DNA of 64,000 nt from Lachnospiraceae bacterium (lineage in GTDB: Bacteria; Bacillota; Clostridia; Lachnospirales; Lachnospiraceae). Position numbers and translations under genes: made by a program. Under the pieces are notes generated by a model that did no database searches, was not told where the DNA came from, and was given only the letters and a program-made list of their open reading frames with translations. The stretch lies in assembly GCA_029071325.1 (NCBI GenBank), contig JAIEAP010000042.1, positions 246,337 to 310,336 on the forward strand, in the 5' to 3' direction. Of this stretch, positions 60,002 through 64,000 are shown one piece after another. How positions within the stretch are numbered: the first letter of the stretch is position 1; the number at the start of each line of letters is the position of its first letter.

Positions 60002-60859
60002 ATGATGACAGTAAAGGAAATATCAGATGTAACAGGTATCAGCGTGCGCACGCTTCACTATTACGACGAGATTGATCTGTTAAAACCGTCCCAAAAAAGT
60101 GATGCAGGATACCGGCTTTATGACGATAAGGCATTGGAAACACTACAACAAATACTGTTTTTCCGGGAGTTTGACATTCCTCTGAAAGAAATTAAAGCTA
60201 TAATAAAAAATCCCACTCTTGATAAAAATCAAATCCTGCAAATGCAGCGAAACATGCTGGTAACAAAAAAGAAACGTATGGAACGCCTGATTGCCAGCAT
60301 AGATGACATCCTGAAAGGAGAAAACAAAATGGACTTTGAAGTATTTACCAAAACGGAACTCGAGAACATGATAGATTCTATCATCGCAAATATGAATGAA
60401 AAACAGCGCGCTGTCTTTACAGAACACTATGGAACTGTGGACGCATGGAGAGAACATTTTCTCAAAAATGCATCCACCGAGGCTGTTCAGAAAAAATTTC
60501 AAAAAATAATCGAGTGGTATGGCAGTAAGGAGGAGGCATTGGACGCGGCAACCAGCCAAAAACCTTCTGGACTTTTCCCGGCTTACCAGAAAAGACTGGG
60601 CACCATCCTGCAAAAACTTGCAAAAATGAAAGGACAAGATGTCACCTCTTTTGAGGTAAAAGAACTGATCGGTGAATATGATTTCGTATCGAAACAGATG
60701 TATCAGATGAAAGATGTTACCGCCATGATGATAGAACTGGCCGAAGAATATCAGACGAACCGCGACATTCAAAAAGCTCAGGACTCCGTATACGGGGAAG
60801 GAGCAACCAAATTTATTGGCAGAGCGATCACTGCTTTCTATTCTGACAGTGTCTCATGA
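60002..60859 (+). CDS. MerR-family regulator with TipAS ligand-binding domain
   Basis: 285 residues: an N-terminal MerR winged helix (about 1-70; TVKEISDVTGISVRTLHYYDEIDLL), a long coiled-coil helix (about 75-110) and a C-terminal TipAS-like domain (about 120-280; FTEHYGTVDAWREHF-type start). TipA proteins bind thiopeptide and other antimicrobials and switch on resistance genes. GGAGG precedes the ATG at 60002; ATG 60005 is the alternative. No target besides itself is adjacent, so an effector may be elsewhere. Confidence 0.93.
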   Translation: MMTVKEISDVTGISVRTLHYYDEIDLLKPSQKSDAGYRLYDDKALETLQQILFFREFDIPLKEIKAIIKNPTLDKNQILQMQRNMLVTKKKRMERLIASIDDILKGENKMDFEVFTKTELENMIDSIIANMNEKQRAVFTEHYGTVDAWREHFLKNASTEAVQKKFQKIIEWYGSKEEALDAATSQKPSGLFPAYQKRLGTILQKLAKMKGQDVTSFEVKELIGEYDFVSKQMYQMKDVTAMMIELAEEYQTNRDIQKAQDSVYGEGATKFIGRAITAFYSDSVS

Positions 60860-60866
60860 TGCATGT

Positions 60867-60903
60867 ATGGTAACAGTTCAGTCGATGGCTGAACTGTTAC
60901 CAT
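60867..60903. repeat. Perfect 15-bp palindrome over the ribF stop codon
   Basis: ATGGTAACAGTTCAG (60867-60881) and its exact complement (60889-60903) around a seven-base loop. It encodes the last residues of RibF (GNSSAID) and its stop codon, and lies 7 bases past the MerR-type gene. It shares ATGGCTGAACTGTTA with the palindrome at 48350-48364. It may end both convergent transcripts, although there is no T run. Confidence 0.6.
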
Positions 60904-61822
60904 GTATTCTGTGATACTGTCTCCCATACACGATATCCTGCTCCATCTGATGCTTCAGCGCCTGCAGGGAATCAAACTTACGTTCCGGGCGTACCGCAGA
61001 CAGGAAGCTGATCTGAAGCTTTCTGCCGTAAAGATCCTCCGCAAAATCAAAAATATGCGCCTCCACCGCAGCCGGATTATCCCCTTCTATCGTGGGCTTA
61101 CAGCCCACATTGGCAATCCCGTCATACACATGACCATCGCAGTGTACATGGCACACATAGACACCAAAAGGCGGCAGAAGCTTATTTTCTGCCGGAATCA
61201 CATTTACCGTGGGAATCCCCAGCGCATTGGTACCCAGATGTCTGCCATGGGTCACAGTGCCTTCCACAAAATAGTCATACCCCAACAGTTTTGAGACGAG
61301 TTCCATATTCCCCGCCTCCACTTCCTGGCGGATTCGGCTGCTGCTGATATCGCTGCCCTCATATTGAACCTTATCCACAACCACCAGTTCGTAACCGTAA
61401 TGTCCGCTGTATTGCCGCAGCAGATGATGGTCTCCCCTTCGCTCATGCCCGAATCGAAAATCAGTCCCTGCCACAATACATTTGATATGCATGGACCGAA
61501 CCAGCATTTCTATGAATGCCTCCGGCTCCATCCTCATAATCTCCGGTGTGAAAGGGAATTCCACCAGATAATCAACGCCATGCCGGCGGCAGATACATTC
61601 TCTTTCCGCATTGGTAGTCAATACTTTCTGTATTCCGTTCAGCCTCTCTGGTCTGGGCGGAATATCAAACGTAAAAAGCACCGCAGCCAGTCCATCCCGC
61701 TTCCGGTGCTTCATATGCTCCAGCAACAGTTCATGTCCCTTGTGGATGCCGTCAAACTTCCCCAGGGACAGAACACAGGGACTGTCAATATGAAATTCTG
61801 TAGTTCCTCTGATATATTCCAT
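60878..61822 (-). CDS. ribF: Bifunctional riboflavin kinase / FAD synthetase
   Basis: Makes FMN from riboflavin and FAD from FMN. 314 residues. The N-terminal FMN adenylyltransferase domain has LSLGKFDGIHKGHELL and DFRFGHERRGD; the C-terminal riboflavin kinase domain starts near GTVTHGRHLGTNALGIPTVN. The ATG at 61822 has AGAGG at suitable spacing; 61828 is possible. Its product FAD is the substrate of ApbE encoded elsewhere in the window. Its last residues lie in a palindromic repeat. Confidence 0.96.
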   Translation of the reverse strand: MEYIRGTTEFHIDSPCVLSLGKFDGIHKGHELLLEHMKHRKRDGLAAVLFTFDIPPRPERLNGIQKVLTTNAERECICRRHGVDYLVEFPFTPEIMRMEPEAFIEMLVRSMHIKCIVAGTDFRFGHERRGDHHLLRQYSGHYGYELVVVDKVQYEGSDISSSRIRQEVEAGNMELVSKLLGYDYFVEGTVTHGRHLGTNALGIPTVNVIPAENKLLPPFGVYVCHVHCDGHVYDGIANVGCKPTIEGDNPAAVEAHIFDFAEDLYGRKLQISFLSAVRPERKFDSLQALKHQMEQDIVYGRQYHRIHGNSSAID

Positions 61823-61837
61823 TGTCATCCTCTAATT

Positions 61838-62761
61838 TCACCAGAACATTTTTACCGGCTTCAGCACCTGCTCTGCCACAAGGTACTCATATATTCCGAT
61901 AAAATGCCCTGCTTCATCATACACCCGAAACTGCGACCGGTCAGATGCCTCCGATACACCGGTATCGCCGTTCTGCCGCCATGCAGCAGCCGGAAGCTTG
62001 TTCCCATTATATAACAACTTCTCACAGGAACGGCGCGCCGTCACCACCGGAAGCCTTCCAAACACGCTGTCTACCGGGATAACTGCTTCCTCTATGGCGC
62101 CTGCATCCTTCATTTGCTGAAGTTCGGCAAGCGTATAGGAATGTTCCAGCCGAAACCCCGCCACTCTCGTGCGCAGCAGCGATTCCATGCAACCGCCGCA
62201 GCCCAGCGTAATGCCGATATCATGACACAGAGTGCGGATATAGGTTCCCTTGGAACAATGCACCCGCATACGGATCCGGGGCAGGTTCACTTCCAGCAGC
62301 GTGATATCATGAATTGTAACAGGTCTTGCCGCACGCTCCACCTCCACACCGGCACGGGCCAGGTCACATAACTTCCTGCCGTTCACCTTCAACGCCGAGT
62401 ACATAGGCGGTATCTGATCATAACTGCCCACAAATGACAAGACCGCCCTTTGTACCTCCTCCTGGGACATATGTACTTCCGCCTCCGAAAGCGTTGTTCC
62501 GGTGACATCCTGCGTATCTGTGGTTCTGCCCAAAAGCAGAACCGCCTCATACTCCTTATCCTTATCGGTCAGCAGCTCACACACTCTGGTTGCCTTGCCA
62601 ATGCACACGGGAAGTACCCCCTCTGCGTCCGGATCCAGCGTACCTGTATGCCCGATTTTCTTTGTCTTTAATATGCCCCGAAGCTTCGCCACCACATCAA
62701 AGGAGGTGTAGCCCCTTTCCTTGCGGACATTGATGATTCCGTTTATGCTCTGCTCATCCAT
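61838..62761 (-). CDS. truB: tRNA pseudouridine-55 synthase
   Basis: 307 residues. Catalytic aspartate D43 in HTGTLDPDAEGVLPV, with GTYIRTLCHDIG and the EYEAVLLLGRTTDTQD segment. It makes pseudouridine 55 in the T loop of tRNAs. Its start codon shares one base with the nrnA stop (TGATG), indicating coupled translation. Confidence 0.97.
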   Translation of the reverse strand: MDEQSINGIINVRKERGYTSFDVVAKLRGILKTKKIGHTGTLDPDAEGVLPVCIGKATRVCELLTDKDKEYEAVLLLGRTTDTQDVTGTTLSEAEVHMSQEEVQRAVLSFVGSYDQIPPMYSALKVNGRKLCDLARAGVEVERAARPVTIHDITLLEVNLPRIRMRVHCSKGTYIRTLCHDIGITLGCGGCMESLLRTRVAGFRLEHSYTLAELQQMKDAGAIEEAVIPVDSVFGRLPVVTARRSCEKLLYNGNKLPAAAWRQNGDTGVSEASDRSQFRVYDEAGHFIGIYEYLVAEQVLKPVKMFW

Positions 62762-63708
62762 CAGTCAAGCTCCGCTTCTATATCCTTAAGCAGCAGAGCC
62801 AGCATCTCTTCGGGAGCCTGTTCCACTGTTGCGCCCGCCGCGCGCTCATGTCCGCCGCCGCCATACTTCATAAGAAGGTTCGATACATTTACCTTACTGC
62901 CGGAACGCATACTAACCTTAAAGGTATGATCCTCATTTTCGTAAATGAAAATTGCGACCTCCACACCCTTCGTTGCCCGAAGCTGCTGCACGATCCCCTC
63001 CAGATGCTTTGGCTGCGCATGATACTGCTCCATCTGCTCCGCAGTGATGACCGCGGCAATACACCTGTCGTCCAGATAACGCCTGCTGTCGATCAGCGCC
63101 TGACCCAGAATCCGGTTCTGCTCATAGGTCTTTTCAAAATATGTCTTATTTACAATTTCCGGGAAGTTTATTCCCTTCTCCATAAGGCGGCCTGCAATGT
63201 TCATGGATTTTGCCGAGGTGCAGGAATACTGGAATACACCCGTGTCATGCACCAGCCCCACATAAATGCACTCTGCGATCTCCCGGGTGATACGTTCCTC
63301 CTCCATCAGCTCAAACACCAGCTCACAGGTAGAACTTGCCTTCGGAAAAATGTAATTGACATCCGCAAAGCTGTCGTTGCTGATATGATGATCGATACAA
63401 AAGGTTTTCGCCGCTTCCCGAAAATATCCCACTGCCTTACCAAGCCTGCGCTCATCTCCGCAATCCAGCGCAATAAAAAGATCATAGGGACGTCTGTCGT
63501 CATACGCGCTGTTGATATCCTGGGAGCAGGATAAAAACTTAAAGATATTCGGGATAGGCTCCAGGAAAATGTCCGCCTGTATGTTTGGATAATATGTGCG
63601 AATATAATTGTATACCGCCAGGGTAGAACCCACGCAGTCCCCGTCAGGCTTGACATGCCCGGCAATAGCCACGCTGGCGACACCCTGCAGCTGTTCTTCC
63701 AGTGTCAC
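62761..63708 (-). CDS. nrnA: DHH-family phosphoesterase, NrnA (oligoribonuclease / pAp phosphatase)
   Basis: 315 residues. The DHH domain has GHVKPDGDCVGSTLAVYNY, ALDCGDERRLG and CIDHHISND; the C-terminal DHHA1 domain has YGGGGHERAAGATVEQ. NrnA degrades 2-5-mers of RNA and dephosphorylates 3'-phosphoadenosine 5'-phosphate. It lies 3 bases downstream of rbfA and overlaps truB. Confidence 0.94.
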   Translation of the reverse strand: MTLEEQLQGVASVAIAGHVKPDGDCVGSTLAVYNYIRTYYPNIQADIFLEPIPNIFKFLSCSQDINSAYDDRRPYDLFIALDCGDERRLGKAVGYFREAAKTFCIDHHISNDSFADVNYIFPKASSTCELVFELMEEERITREIAECIYVGLVHDTGVFQYSCTSAKSMNIAGRLMEKGINFPEIVNKTYFEKTYEQNRILGQALIDSRRYLDDRCIAAVITAEQMEQYHAQPKHLEGIVQQLRATKGVEVAIFIYENEDHTFKVSMRSGSKVNVSNLLMKYGGGGHERAAGATVEQAPEEMLALLLKDIEAELD

Positions 63709-63711
63709 TGC

Positions 63712-64000
63712 TTATCCCTCACTTTCCGCTTCTGTATCCTCTGTTACACCACTGTCCGGTCTGCCCACTACCTCATCAATTTTTCGGGACATATTCACGC
63801 CGTACTCAATGGACTGATCCAGGATAAACCGGATCTGCGGTGTGTTGCGCAAATTTATGCTTTTTGCCAACGCCCTGCGGATATAACCTTCCGCACTGGT
63901 CAGACCCTTGAGCGTATCCGCCTGGGATTGTTCGTCTCCCAGTACGCTGATATACGCCTTGCAGGTCTTTAGATCCGGCGCCACCTCCACCGACACGACA
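63712..64000 (-). CDS. rbfA: Ribosome-binding factor A (5' end beyond window)
   Basis: The last 95 or so residues are visible. They end the KH-type RbfA domain: VSVEVAPDLKTCKAYISVLG, EGYIRRALAKSINLRNTPQIRF and DQSIEYGVNMSRKIDEV (at intervals through the visible part), then an acidic tail. RbfA helps late 16S rRNA processing and cold adaptation of the 30S subunit. The open frame continues off the window edge; the visible Val codons are internal. It begins the nrnA-truB-ribF run. Confidence 0.93.
   Translation of the reverse strand, partial: VVSVEVAPDLKTCKAYISVLGDEQSQADTLKGLTSAEGYIRRALAKSINLRNTPQIRFILDQSIEYGVNMSRKIDEVVGRPDSGVTEDTEAESEG

Noticed and set aside
1..64000. CRISPR array or phage gene cluster
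   Set aside because: I looked for regularly spaced 24-40 bp direct repeats and for structural phage genes and found none; the XRE pair and the MITE-like repeats are the only hints of mobility.

Overview
The window is about 64 kb of a low-to-mid GC Gram-positive, endospore-forming anaerobe, most likely a member of the Lachnospiraceae or a close relative in the Clostridia. The evidence is a complete spoIIIA operon and a spoIIM homologue, a full six-subunit Rnf complex, a Na+-pump decarboxylase operon, Bacillus-type LexA boxes at recA, and typical Firmicutes gene orders (scpA-scpB-dacF; cmk-ispH-S1; rbfA-nrnA-truB-ribF). Most of it is ordinary core chromosome, largely on the minus strand.

Layout. 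1-5 kb: 3'-truncated metA, a divergent NAD+ DNA ligase, rluF and an SH3-domain membrane protein. 5.2 kb: tRNA-Arg(CCG). 5.3-9.5 kb: a heterodimeric ABC exporter, divergent from aroG (DAHP synthase). 10.9-16.5 kb: xerD, spoIIM and a NUDIX hydrolase, then RNase Y, then SOS-controlled recA-recX. 16.9-17.6 kb: two divergent small XRE regulators. 17.7-19.8 kb: trxA and prfC, separated by a MITE-like insertion. 20-25 kb: spoIIIAA-AH. 25.2-31.5 kb: apbE (flavin transferase) convergent with rnfCDGEAB, whose RnfG and RnfD it should flavinylate. 31.7-38.5 kb: yprB, then an rpiR-yhiN-cmk-ispH-S1-cheR cluster. 38.9-45.5 kb: a DUF815 ATPase and an operon combining 12S-like and 5S-like carboxyltransferases with one biotin carrier and the Na+-pump beta and gamma subunits. 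45.6-53 kb: two DacF-type carboxypeptidases, scpAB, a phosphoesterase, cardiolipin synthase and an intracellular subtilase. 53-55.8 kb: pnp and rpsO. 55.9-60.9 kb: an accessory block (NlpC/P60 hydrolase, repeat cluster, WYL regulator, unknown protein, RelB-PIN toxin-antitoxin pair, MerR/TipAS regulator). 60.9-64 kb: ribF, truB, nrnA and 5'-truncated rbfA.

How the genes work together. Rnf couples ferredoxin:NAD+ electron transfer to ion pumping, and the decarboxylase operon couples decarboxylation to Na+ export, so the window holds two ion-motive energy systems. The translation and RNA cluster (rbfA, truB, ribF, rpsO, pnp) is often contiguous in Firmicutes; here the accessory block splits it.

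I see no CRISPR array, complete prophage, IS transposase or recognisable defence operon beyond the toxin-antitoxin pair. The least explained structure is in non-coding repeats. One MITE-like family has ends CTATTCACAGTT, with copies at 18.0 and 57.0-57.3 kb. A 136-bp cloverleaf-forming element lies at 38.7 kb. A short palindrome sharing a 15-nt core sits on the stop codons of two unrelated genes (48.35 and 60.87 kb). Function calls rest on reading motifs by eye; no database search was possible.
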